From positions 496,001-560,000 of the forward strand of contig NZ_JAVDYJ010000001.1 of assembly GCF_031458395.1 (NCBI RefSeq): a stretch of DNA of 64,000 bases. The letters run 5' to 3'. Below the pieces are notes generated by a model, which did not search any database, was not told the DNA's origin, and saw only the letters and a list, made by a program, of their open reading frames with translations. Of this stretch, positions 42,485 through 50,106 are shown piece after piece (position 1 is the first letter of the stretch; every line of letters starts with the position of its first letter). This DNA is from Enteractinococcus fodinae. Lineage in GTDB: Bacteria > Actinomycetota > Actinomycetes > Actinomycetales > Micrococcaceae. Both the position numbers and the translations under genes were made by a program.

Positions 42485-44533
42485 ATGACTTCGGCAGCTT
42501 CCACTCCTCGTATCCGCGCCTCCGAACTGGTCGGTGAGACCTGGTTCAACATCGGCGATAAAGACCTCAGCCTCAAAGACCTTCGCGGCAAAATTGTCAT
42601 CCTCGACTTTTGGGCGTTTTGTTGTGTCAACTGTCTCCACGTCCTGGACGAACTGCGCCCGCTCGAGGCCAAATACTCCGACGTGTTAGTCACCGTGGGC
42701 GTGCACTCGCCGAAATTCGACTACGAGGCAGAAACTTCAGCGGTCGCAGCGGCCATCGAGCGCTATGACATCGCCCACCCGGTCATCAACGACCCAGAAC
42801 TCATCACCTGGCAGGCCTACACCGCGCGAGCTTGGCCCACCCTGGTGGTCGTCGACCCAGAAGGCTACGTCGTGGCCCACCTGACCGGGGAAGGCCATGT
42901 TTCCGGGCTGTATTCACTGGTCGAACAACTCATCGAAGAACACGACGCCAAAGGCACCCTGCACCGCGGCGAAGGACCCTATGTGGCCCCGGAACCGGTG
43001 GCGCGGGATTTGAAATTCCCGGCCAAGGCCATCGCGCTGGGAGCGCGCGGCAGCCGCAACGGCTCGTTCTTGGTCGCTGACACCGGCCACCATCGTCTCG
43101 TCGAAGTGGCCGATGACTTAGAAACCGTGTTGCAAACCATCGGCGGCAACGGCACCGGCGAACCCATTGACGCGGACACTGCCGTCGCCGATCCCGATAA
43201 AATCTCGGTGCGCGGTCACGCCGACGGCGGCCGTGAGATCGCACTCTTCAATGAACCCCACGGCCTGGCACTGTTGCCCGACGAGGTCGCCGAGACCGTC
43301 GGTTATGATGTGCTCGTCGCCGATGCCGTCAACCACCGACTGCGTGCAGTGAACCTGTCCACCGGAGAGGTCAACACGGTGGCCGGCAACGGCGTCCAGC
43401 GGCTGATTGATTCCGAACGCATCCAGGAAGAATCCAACGACGACACCGAAACAGTCGATCTGGCACCCTTCGACGCCGGCGCGCTCGAGACCTCACTGTC
43501 GACCCCCTGGGATGTGCAGTACTCATCAGCCGAAGGCCTCGCCATCATCGCGATGGCTGGCACCCACCAGCTGTTTTCCTATAACCCGATGACCAAAGAA
43601 CTAGCCGTTTATGCTGGCACCGCGCTCGAAGGTTTGACCGATGGACCAGCCGACGAAGCCTGGTTCGCCCAATCCTCGGGGCTATCCATCGATGCCAATG
43701 GCGTGCTCTGGGTCGCCGACGCCGAAACGTCAGCGGTGCGCTATGTCATCCCCGCATCCCAAACGGTTTCGAAGAAACCTGAAGTTGGCACCGTGGTGGG
43801 TACCGGGCTGTTCGACTTCGGCTTCCGCGACGGTGATCCCGAAGAGGCCCGGCTCCAGCACCCGCTGGGGGTCACTAACCTGCCGGACGGTTCGGTACTG
43901 ATCGCTGATACCTACAACCACGCGATCCGCCGTTGGGCCCCAGAAACGATCAACCCCGATGGCACGACGAAACCCGCCGAGGTCACCACGGTCGCCCGAG
44001 ACCTCCAAGAACCCTCGGACATTCTGGTCGAGACCGACGTCGATGGCAACGCGGTGTCCATCGTCGTGGTCGAAACCAATGCCCACCAGTTGGTGCGCAT
44101 TGCCGTGCCCGAAAAGTTCCTGCACGTCGACGAAGGCGCGATGCAAGTCCAGCGCCCACCAACCAAACTGGTCGCCGGTGACGTGCCGATCAATATTTCG
44201 TTTGCCGCGCCGAAAGGCCAGAAACTTGATGACCGGTGGGGCGACCCCACCCAACTGACCATCTCCTCGACCCCAGAGAACCTGCTGCTCGAAGGTGAGG
44301 GCCGCGAAACCGGCCTGAACCGCCAACTGAAGCTCAACCCCGAAGTCTCCGAAGGGGTGCTGCACGTGACCGCCCGTGCTGCAGCCTGTGACGGCGAGCC
44401 CGGCCAGCCGATCCCTGATTCAGCCGCCTGCCACCTGTATCAGCAGGACTGGGGGATCCCGGTGACCATTCACACCGACGGCGACGAAGGCGCCCACACC
44501 GCCTTGGATCTGGACCTGCGGGGCATTCACTAA
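42485..44533 (+). CDS. Thioredoxin-like protein with NHL-repeat beta-propeller
   Basis: The 682-residue protein has an N-terminal thioredoxin/AhpC-TSA fold (about 1-160): IVILDFWAFCCVNCLHVLDEL carries the redox CVNC motif, and ARAWPTLVVVDP the cis-Pro. An NHL propeller follows (about 170-560), with repeats such as FLVADTGHHRLVEV, VLVADAVNHRLRAV, LWVADAETSAVR and VLIADTYNHAIRRW, then a C-terminal beta domain. The layout matches bacterial NHLRC2-like proteins. No signal peptide, so cytosolic. Function unknown; a strong terminator follows. Confidence 0.88.
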   Translation: MTSAASTPRIRASELVGETWFNIGDKDLSLKDLRGKIVILDFWAFCCVNCLHVLDELRPLEAKYSDVLVTVGVHSPKFDYEAETSAVAAAIERYDIAHPVINDPELITWQAYTARAWPTLVVVDPEGYVVAHLTGEGHVSGLYSLVEQLIEEHDAKGTLHRGEGPYVAPEPVARDLKFPAKAIALGARGSRNGSFLVADTGHHRLVEVADDLETVLQTIGGNGTGEPIDADTAVADPDKISVRGHADGGREIALFNEPHGLALLPDEVAETVGYDVLVADAVNHRLRAVNLSTGEVNTVAGNGVQRLIDSERIQEESNDDTETVDLAPFDAGALETSLSTPWDVQYSSAEGLAIIAMAGTHQLFSYNPMTKELAVYAGTALEGLTDGPADEAWFAQSSGLSIDANGVLWVADAETSAVRYVIPASQTVSKKPEVGTVVGTGLFDFGFRDGDPEEARLQHPLGVTNLPDGSVLIADTYNHAIRRWAPETINPDGTTKPAEVTTVARDLQEPSDILVETDVDGNAVSIVVVETNAHQLVRIAVPEKFLHVDEGAMQVQRPPTKLVAGDVPINISFAAPKGQKLDDRWGDPTQLTISSTPENLLLEGEGRETGLNRQLKLNPEVSEGVLHVTARAAACDGEPGQPIPDSAACHLYQQDWGIPVTIHTDGDEGAHTALDLDLRGIH

Positions 44534-44552
44534 CGTCAGACTCAACACAGCG

Positions 44553-44610
44553 ATCCGTTCGGGATAGACTAGGCACCAACGTGTCGTCTACCCGAACGGA
44601 TTTGTTGTTT
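44553..44610 (+). terminator. Terminator after the thioredoxin-NHL gene
   Basis: A 16-bp stem (ATCCGTTCGGG-TAGAC with GTCTA-CCCGAACGGAT, one bulged A) with a 16-nt loop runs into TTGTTGTTT. It lies 20 nt past the stop and ends 10 nt before the next ATG, so it also occupies the leader of the next gene. Confidence 0.8.
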
Positions 44611-44611
44611 C

Positions 44612-45016
44612 ATGGCAACCCTGATCGCCCACGGCTCCGAACCAACAGCCCACACCTTCGCGCAACGTCTTGCCAGGACGCTGGGCGACCAACGCGGGGT
44701 GACGACCGCCGTGGAAGAGTTCCCGGTCGCGGCACGCTACGTTGACAACGTTGAAGCAGTCATCGTCGTGGCCGAAGCCCAAGATGAAGCCTTCCACCAC
44801 GGCGCACGGAATTTCATGAACGCCCAGTACGCTGAGCTCGCCGACAAGACGCTGTTCGTGGCAGCTTTGGGGACCACCGAAGAACTGACCCCCACACAGC
44901 AGACCGCCATCGATGCATTCCAACCGCGCGACACCGGATACTTCCGCACTGACCTTCCACACGAGGACGCGCTCAAACTCTGGGCCGGACAGATCAACAC
45001 GCGCGGTGCAGTGTAG
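44612..45016 (+). CDS. Small flavodoxin-fold protein of unknown function
   Basis: The 134-residue protein reads like a flavodoxin-domain relative (HemG/Flavodoxin_5 type): TLIAHGSEPTAHTFAQRLARTLG at the start, VEAVIVVAEAQDEAFHHGARNFMNA in the middle and LADKTLFVAALG. The phosphate loop (SEPTAHT) lacks the usual T.TG.T, so FMN binding is uncertain. No ribosome site precedes the ATG and the leader is occupied by a terminator hairpin. Function unknown. Confidence 0.6.
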   Translation: MATLIAHGSEPTAHTFAQRLARTLGDQRGVTTAVEEFPVAARYVDNVEAVIVVAEAQDEAFHHGARNFMNAQYAELADKTLFVAALGTTEELTPTQQTAIDAFQPRDTGYFRTDLPHEDALKLWAGQINTRGAV

Positions 45017-45030
45017 TCACTGACGCTGCA

Positions 45031-46128
45031 CTATTGCCAGTTGGGTCGCACCCGAATATATTCCGGGGTGAGTTCTAAGTCGGCGGACATTTCAAAGACT
45101 TCCTCGTAGTCCACGGCCGACTGCTGACCGGTGCCGATGTGAATCTCTTGGGCGGATAAATGCGCGGTGGCCATCACTCTTTCGATGGCAGGTTCGGAGT
45201 CTTCCCACGAATATTGCACATCCGGAACATCGATCGACCATGCCACTGAATCAGGCACGACCCGGTTGGCCGTTTCATACCCGAAAGGACACCCTGCTGG
45301 TTTCAGCACCGTCTGCTGGGTGCAGCGCTGCAGTTCCTGTTGTACCTCTTCGGTGATGGCTTCATCCACGGCCTGGGTCAGATTCACTTCAAACCCAAAC
45401 TCCACGCGTGCACCCGCGGCCAAGACGTCGGTTACTGCGAAATGGACCGGCTCCTCGACTTCCAGATACGTCCCGTCGTATTCCAGTTCAATGAGCGCCG
45501 GAGCGAATGCTGCAAGGGTGGCCGGGGCGCCATTGGTGCCCAATAATGGAGTCGGTGCATCGTGGATGTGCGCGACCGGTTCATCAGCCTTGGAGTTATC
45601 CGGCATCTGCGTCGGAAGCAACTCAATTTGTTGCAGTGGTAGCGGGTGTAGCTGCCACTCATTGAATACACCCCATGAGGTACCGACCTTATCCACGACC
45701 AACGACGTGGTCTGGGGTTGATCGGTCCCATCCCGATACCGAATTTCAACGACGCGCTGAGTGGTCTCAGGCTCCCGATAGCTGTCCGGTACCTCAGCAT
45801 CGACGCTATCGATCTCGGCCTGTTCCAACATCGCTGAGGCCGCCGCGAGTGGCTCGCCGTCCAGTAACACCGTAGAGATGGTCTCGGGGGCATCCTCGGC
45901 CAGGTAACCCTGTGATACTGCCATCGCCGTGGCACCATCACCGGCACGCAACGCCTCGACATATTCTTCGGCCGCGGATTCTGGGTTGTAGACCGTAGAA
46001 TTCAAGAAAACGATGACCGCGCCGGCCAGGATGAGAACTCCTGCGGCAATGAGCGCCCAAAAGCCGGGCCGTCGGACCACAGGTGAGCGCCCGGCAGCAG
46101 TATTCGGCACGGTAGATTCCTTCGACAT
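45031..46128 (-). CDS. Membrane-anchored extracytoplasmic protein, unknown
   Basis: The 365-residue protein has a short cytosolic basic N terminus, one helix (FWALIAAGVLILAGAVIVFL, about residues 23-42), then an external domain of over 300 residues. An early helix-rich part (AAEEYVEALRAGDGATAMAVSQGYL) resembles the DUF4878/NTF2-like lumazine-type domains that follow anchors in actinobacteria; the rest is beta-rich with two Cys (LQRCTQQ...PAGCPFGY) likely paired. It lies 14 nt after the AEC transporter. No named family recognised. Confidence 0.72.
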   Translation of the reverse strand: MSKESTVPNTAAGRSPVVRRPGFWALIAAGVLILAGAVIVFLNSTVYNPESAAEEYVEALRAGDGATAMAVSQGYLAEDAPETISTVLLDGEPLAAASAMLEQAEIDSVDAEVPDSYREPETTQRVVEIRYRDGTDQPQTTSLVVDKVGTSWGVFNEWQLHPLPLQQIELLPTQMPDNSKADEPVAHIHDAPTPLLGTNGAPATLAAFAPALIELEYDGTYLEVEEPVHFAVTDVLAAGARVEFGFEVNLTQAVDEAITEEVQQELQRCTQQTVLKPAGCPFGYETANRVVPDSVAWSIDVPDVQYSWEDSEPAIERVMATAHLSAQEIHIGTGQQSAVDYEEVFEMSADLELTPEYIRVRPNWQ

Positions 46129-46142
46129 CGTCAACAATCTTT

Positions 46143-47117
46143 CTAAGCTAACAGACCCGCCACAACGATCATCGCCGGGATTGCGAGGATCGTCGTGACA
46201 AACACCGTATCGCGGGCCACGATCAGTCCCGTATTGTACCGGGATGCGGACACGAACACGTTTTGTGCGGTGGGTAATGAAGCCAAGACGGTTGCGATCA
46301 ACACACCTTCGTCGTCCAGCTGAAACACAAACGCTGCCAGCAGCCAGGCCGCCAATGGATGAATTAGCAGCTTGACGGTCGAGGCGACAACGGTGTCGCG
46401 TCGGCGGCCCTCTTCTTTCGCTAGGGGTTTCGACCCCACCAGCGAGATACCAAAGGCCAGCAGCATAGCAGGGATGGCTGCGCCGCCGATGAGCTGGATC
46501 GATTCGTCCAGGGGCTGCCACAGCTGCCAATCGGTGATCGAATAAACCAGCCCAAAAGCCGACCCAATGATCAGCGGGTTGCGGACCACCGTGGCCAGTA
46601 TCCGTCCGAGGCTCCGCCAGAATCCTGCCCTGATGACTTTGCGATCAGAGTCGCGTTGCTGGGATTCCTTCAGGGTCTGACTGTCCATGACGAACACATA
46701 CACTGGCGTGTAAATGGCAAGTTGAAACAGAATCACCGGCGCCGCATAACTGGCATCCCCCAGGACATATGCGGCAATCGGCAAGCCGAGGTTTGCCGAG
46801 TTTATGAGCGAAGCGGATAAGGCCGCTATCATGCGTTCGGAGGCAGCGCGCTTGGGTACCACAAATCTGGCGATGATTAGATAACTGACGGCAGCTAGGC
46901 CAGCCGAGAGTGTGGCAATCCACAGTTGCGGGCCGAGTACTAAAAAGACGTTGCTTTCCGACAGGGTGGTGAAAAGTAGTGCCGGTGAGGCGACGAAGAA
47001 GGCCACGCGGGACAGCACCGGCTGGGCGTTGGGTCCTAGACTTCCGGTACGCCCGACTCCGTAGCCGACGGCAATGATCAGCCAGATGATAAAGAAGCCG
47101 GACAGTACTTGGCCCAC
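46143..47117 (-). CDS. AEC-family transporter (auxin efflux carrier type)
   Basis: The 324-residue protein has about ten helices in two inverted halves, as in the AEC/PF03547 family. SLINSANLGLPIAAYVLGD holds the conserved N-x-G-x-P crossover, and LASLPTAQNVFVSASRYN the second crossover. Such proteins export carboxylates or amphipathic anions in bacteria. GTG 47117 is chosen because AAAGG lies 5 nt upstream; a GTG at 47141 would add 8 charged residues. It precedes the anchored 365-residue protein in the same operon. Confidence 0.83.
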   Translation of the reverse strand: MGQVLSGFFIIWLIIAVGYGVGRTGSLGPNAQPVLSRVAFFVASPALLFTTLSESNVFLVLGPQLWIATLSAGLAAVSYLIIARFVVPKRAASERMIAALSASLINSANLGLPIAAYVLGDASYAAPVILFQLAIYTPVYVFVMDSQTLKESQQRDSDRKVIRAGFWRSLGRILATVVRNPLIIGSAFGLVYSITDWQLWQPLDESIQLIGGAAIPAMLLAFGISLVGSKPLAKEEGRRRDTVVASTVKLLIHPLAAWLLAAFVFQLDDEGVLIATVLASLPTAQNVFVSASRYNTGLIVARDTVFVTTILAIPAMIVVAGLLA

Positions 47118-47222
47118 TGCAACCTTTCGCCGAGTCTTCACACGCCCAACAGCGAGCGTGTCTGGGGTTAGCCTGCACTATGCTGACATTTGCAACCCAT
47201 CATCGCCCCGGTCGAGGATCTC

Positions 47223-47411
47223 ATGACTGAATATCAACGTAGACGCACCAGAATTTGGTGGCTGTCTGGGATTCTAGCGGTCCTGGGTGCGGGCATAGCG
47301 ATCTTTGCTGCGCTGGAGTACTTCATCACCACGCTGGTCACGGTGGGATTAGCAGTTGTAGTGACCATACTTCTTGGAGCGGTCCTGGCCCAAGCCGATA
47401 AACTCCGTTGA
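47223..47411 (+). CDS. Small two-helix membrane protein
   Basis: The 62-residue protein has a basic start (TEYQRRRTRIWWL) and two membrane helices (LSGILAVLGAGIAIFAAL and FITTLVTVGLAVVVTILLGAVLA). GAGG lies 5 nt before the ATG. It is divergent from the AEC gene and unlinked to anything else. No family recognised. Confidence 0.6.
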   Translation: MTEYQRRRTRIWWLSGILAVLGAGIAIFAALEYFITTLVTVGLAVVVTILLGAVLAQADKLR

Positions 47412-47720
47412 ACACCTCCGCCCGCGAGAAGTTAAGCTCCTAGCGAATCCTCTCACGCCAGTTTCCGTTACTTGCCTCACTTTGCTAGCTGCTTTTTCGT
47501 GAAGCGGAGGCGAAAGAGCCGCATTTTCGTAATTTAAACCACGAAAACCGCATGATTTCGCGGCATTTTAGTCGAACTTAAGTAATTAGCGCACACCCAT
47601 TGTTCGCTAATTCGGCTAGCCCAAGTTGTCTAGACCCGCCGTGTTCGCGCCGCTATATTATGAGTAATTCAAAAAACCCTTTGAAGATTCACGGCATACG
47701 AATATCAGGAGGGAACAGCC
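47412..47720. other. Non-coding AT-rich region with promoter-like sequence
   Basis: No gene seen. The stretch 47520-47700 is notably AT-rich against the surrounding DNA. TAGACC and TATATT (near 47630-47660), 17 nt apart, could be the promoter of the following small membrane protein. Several short GCGAAA/TTTCGC words occur but no clear long repeat. Confidence 0.35.
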
Positions 47721-47948
47721 ATGGAAACCATCCAGCATAAGAACGTCGTTATTGGCGCACTGGTCGCTGTCGTTGCCGTCCTGTCTGCACTCGTGATCGT
47801 CACATCGATCGCACAAATGTATGCACTAACCGTTGGCCTTATCCTTGCCCAACTCGTCAGTCTGAGTGCAATCGGCTACGTCCACATCAAATCCCGCGAA
47901 CAACAGAACCAACTGTTTTGCGCACGCCTGACCGTCAGCAAATCATGA
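47721..47948 (+). CDS. Small two-helix membrane protein
   Basis: The 75-residue protein has two predicted helices (VVIGALVAVVAVLSALVIVTSI and LTVGLILAQLVSLSAIGYV) and a charged tail (KSREQQNQLFCARLTVSKS) with one Cys. AGGAGGG with 7 nt spacing before the ATG indicates strong translation, and a terminator follows, so it is a well-defined single-gene unit. No family recognised. Confidence 0.65.
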   Translation: METIQHKNVVIGALVAVVAVLSALVIVTSIAQMYALTVGLILAQLVSLSAIGYVHIKSREQQNQLFCARLTVSKS

Positions 47949-47981
47949 TGAGCTAGCCAGGCGTGGCAGAAGCCAAATTTC

Positions 47982-48032
47982 AAGCCCCCCGGTGTCGGAT
48001 TCTAAACTGATCCCCGCACAGGGGGCTTTGTT
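47982..48032 (+). terminator. Terminator after the small membrane protein
   Basis: AAGCCCCC (47982-47989) pairs with GGGGGCTT (48021-48028), with further imperfect pairing inside the loop, and runs into TGTTATT. It lies 33 nt past the stop. Confidence 0.65.
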
Positions 48033-48077
48033 ATTCTTAAGCGCAACTACAGTGTTGGGGCAAGGGAAGGATCGGCC

Positions 48078-48704
48078 ATGTCGGATAAGGTTCCAGAGTC
48101 ATTGATCATCCTGGGAGGCACCGGCAACCTCGGTCGTCAGGTCCTGCCGATCCTGGTAGATGCCGGGTACCATCTCGTGGTGTTTGCGCGCTCCGAGACA
48201 TCCGGGGCACCCTTTGACCATGAGCATGTTTCCGTGATGGTGGGCTCCCTAGATGACGCCGAGTTCATTGATTCGTTGGTCGCCACGGCGTTGCGCCATG
48301 GTCGGACACTCCGTGGCGCCGTGTTCCTCAACGGCGGCTTTACCAACGACGACGGGATCGGCGCGGACGGATTTACCGAATACTTGCAGCAAATGCTCGA
48401 CATGAATGTCTATCCCACAACGAAAGTGCTTTCCCGGATCCTGCCGCACTGGCAGGCCAATGGTGGAGGTCGAATCGTGCTAACTTCCGCAACCGCCGTA
48501 GAGAAGCGCTTTGCCAAAGGTGGTGCCTATGCAACCGCAAAGATGGTAGTCGACAGTCTTGCTCGGCAAATTCAACGCGAATACGACCCGGAAATCGTCG
48601 ATGTGCATGTGCTTCGCCCACGGTTCATTGGGACCAAACCAGGACAAGACGACCCAGCGGACCTTGCCCAGGAAATGTTAGATGCACTACAACAAGAGGT
48701 ATAA
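48078..48704 (+). CDS. SDR-type NAD(P)-binding protein
   Basis: The 208-residue protein has an SDR fold: LIILGGTGNLGRQVLPILV (dinucleotide loop GGTGNLG, as in atypical SDRs), AVFLNGGF, RIVLTSATAVEKRF and AYATAKMVVDSL with the YxxxK pair. LRPRFIGTKPG closes it. Substrate unknown. GGGAAGG lies 7 nt before the ATG. It is followed by a CDCGKC protein 34 nt later. Confidence 0.8.
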   Translation: MSDKVPESLIILGGTGNLGRQVLPILVDAGYHLVVFARSETSGAPFDHEHVSVMVGSLDDAEFIDSLVATALRHGRTLRGAVFLNGGFTNDDGIGADGFTEYLQQMLDMNVYPTTKVLSRILPHWQANGGGRIVLTSATAVEKRFAKGGAYATAKMVVDSLARQIQREYDPEIVDVHVLRPRFIGTKPGQDDPADLAQEMLDALQQEV

Positions 48705-48738
48705 CCCTATCCGTTGCACTTAGAGAAGGGGAGCGGTG

Positions 48739-49104
48739 ATGGCAAGGTCACTCACGGAGGCAGAACGACAGCTGATCAGCGCCATGATTACCAGTGCAAA
48801 AGCAACAGACCCCGACCACTTCGAAACGCAGCAAGCCTGGCAGGATTGGCGAGCAGGACTCCATGAAATGGTGGACCGTATCAGCGCTGGAGAGCCCTGC
48901 GATTGCGGCAAATGCCCTTCATTCCAGCTGCTCATCGACGACAAGCCGGTTGCGGCTGGGCGGTCTCAAGTTATCTTGGAGGCCTTCGTTTCGGATGGGA
49001 TCGTCATGTTGTTTGTCGACGATGGGCAGCCGTCCTACCTGGAGATCGCCCCGAATTTAGACGAACAACTCGACTTCCCCGACGAAAAGGCCCTGATCTT
49101 CTAG
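48739..49104 (+). CDS. Hypothetical protein with CDCGKC motif
   Basis: The 121-residue protein has a helical first half (LTEAERQLISAMITSAKATDPDHFETQQAWQDWRAGLHEMVDRI), then PCDCGKCPSF, three Cys that could bind metal, and a beta-rich acidic end. GGGGAG lies 5 nt before the ATG. It probably shares a transcript with the SDR gene. No family recognised. Confidence 0.65.
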   Translation: MARSLTEAERQLISAMITSAKATDPDHFETQQAWQDWRAGLHEMVDRISAGEPCDCGKCPSFQLLIDDKPVAAGRSQVILEAFVSDGIVMLFVDDGQPSYLEIAPNLDEQLDFPDEKALIF

Positions 49105-49178
49105 GCGAGGACCGCACACGATAGTCGGACAAGCGCCACAATGGATGCGACCGATGCGGAGTGCGATACCGTTAAGCT

Positions 49179-49760
49179 GTGCTTTTATCGGATCGAGATA
49201 TTAAACAATCGTTGGAATCTGGGCGGATCGGCCTGGACCCTCTAGATACGGCCATGGTGCAACCAGCCAGTGTCGATGTTCGTCTGGACCGATTCTTCCG
49301 CTTGTTCGACAACCACAACTATCCATTCATTGACCCCGCCGAAGAGCAGTCCGGGTTAACACGCATGGTGGAAGTCGAACCGGATCAGCCGTTCATTCTT
49401 CACCCCGGTGAGTTCGTTCTCGGGTCCACCTACGAGCAGGTCACCTTAGCTGCTGATGTTGCGGCCCGGCTCGAGGGTAAATCATCCCTGGGTCGACTCG
49501 GTCTGCTAACCCACTCCACCGCGGGGTTCATTGATCCGGGATTCTCTGGGCACATCACCTTAGAACTATCGAACATGTCCACGCTGCCCATCAAACTTTG
49601 GCCGGGTTCAAAAATCGGACAAATGGCCTTTTTCGCTCTAACGTCGGCTTCAGAACATCCCTACGGAACCGGTCCAAACCTCAACCGGTACCAGAATCAA
49701 CGGGGTCCCACGGCGTCGAAGTCGCACTTGAATTTCCACCGCTCAGTTATTGAACGGTAA
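49179..49760 (+). CDS. dcd: dCTP deaminase
   Basis: The 193-residue protein is a trimeric dUTPase-fold enzyme: [23 protein letters not shown] at the start, [54 protein letters not shown] with the catalytic Arg/Glu and Ser, and [17 protein letters not shown]. It makes dUTP, or dUMP directly as in the bifunctional actinobacterial type, for thymidylate synthesis. GTG start with no ribosome site. Confidence 0.94.
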   Translation: MLLSDRDIKQSLESGRIGLDPLDTAMVQPASVDVRLDRFFRLFDNHNYPFIDPAEEQSGLTRMVEVEPDQPFILHPGEFVLGSTYEQVTLAADVAARLEGKSSLGRLGLLTHSTAGFIDPGFSGHITLELSNMSTLPIKLWPGSKIGQMAFFALTSASEHPYGTGPNLNRYQNQRGPTASKSHLNFHRSVIER

Positions 49761-50106
49761 GCCCCCCGTTATTGCCTGACTCAGCTGTTGTGGTGCTGAG
49801 CTCACCGTAACGAGCCGCCGCCCCGTGTTCCCGTATCTGCGCCCCACGATCTGGCTGTGTCACTCCCTCCGGGCCCGGTGCCGTCAGGATATCGCCAACG
49901 TGCCCAGACGACTCTTGAGTAACACAGAAGTGATTTAGGTAATGTTTTAGATCCAATTAGGTCGGGATAAAACCAACTAGAACAGATAAAACCAGCCTAA
50001 AGCGGGATGGGTTGCCGTGTATGATTCAGCCAGCCGTGTACAGAAGGTGGTCGTCACTATGTAAGGTTAAGCAGGTGACCGTCCCCTAGACCTCACGGAG
50101 GCAACC
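49761..50106. other. Non-coding region between dcd and mrpA
   Basis: No gene supported. A short inverted repeat CTCAGC/GCTGAG (49780-49800) may be a weak dcd terminator. GATAAAACCA is repeated at 49966-49975 and 49985-49994, 19 nt apart, in an AT-rich stretch that likely contains the mrp promoter. Confidence 0.4.

Noticed and set aside
49747-49956. 69-codon minus-strand frame after dcd
   Set aside because: It runs into the end of dcd, has no ribosome site, and its composition looks like non-coding DNA.
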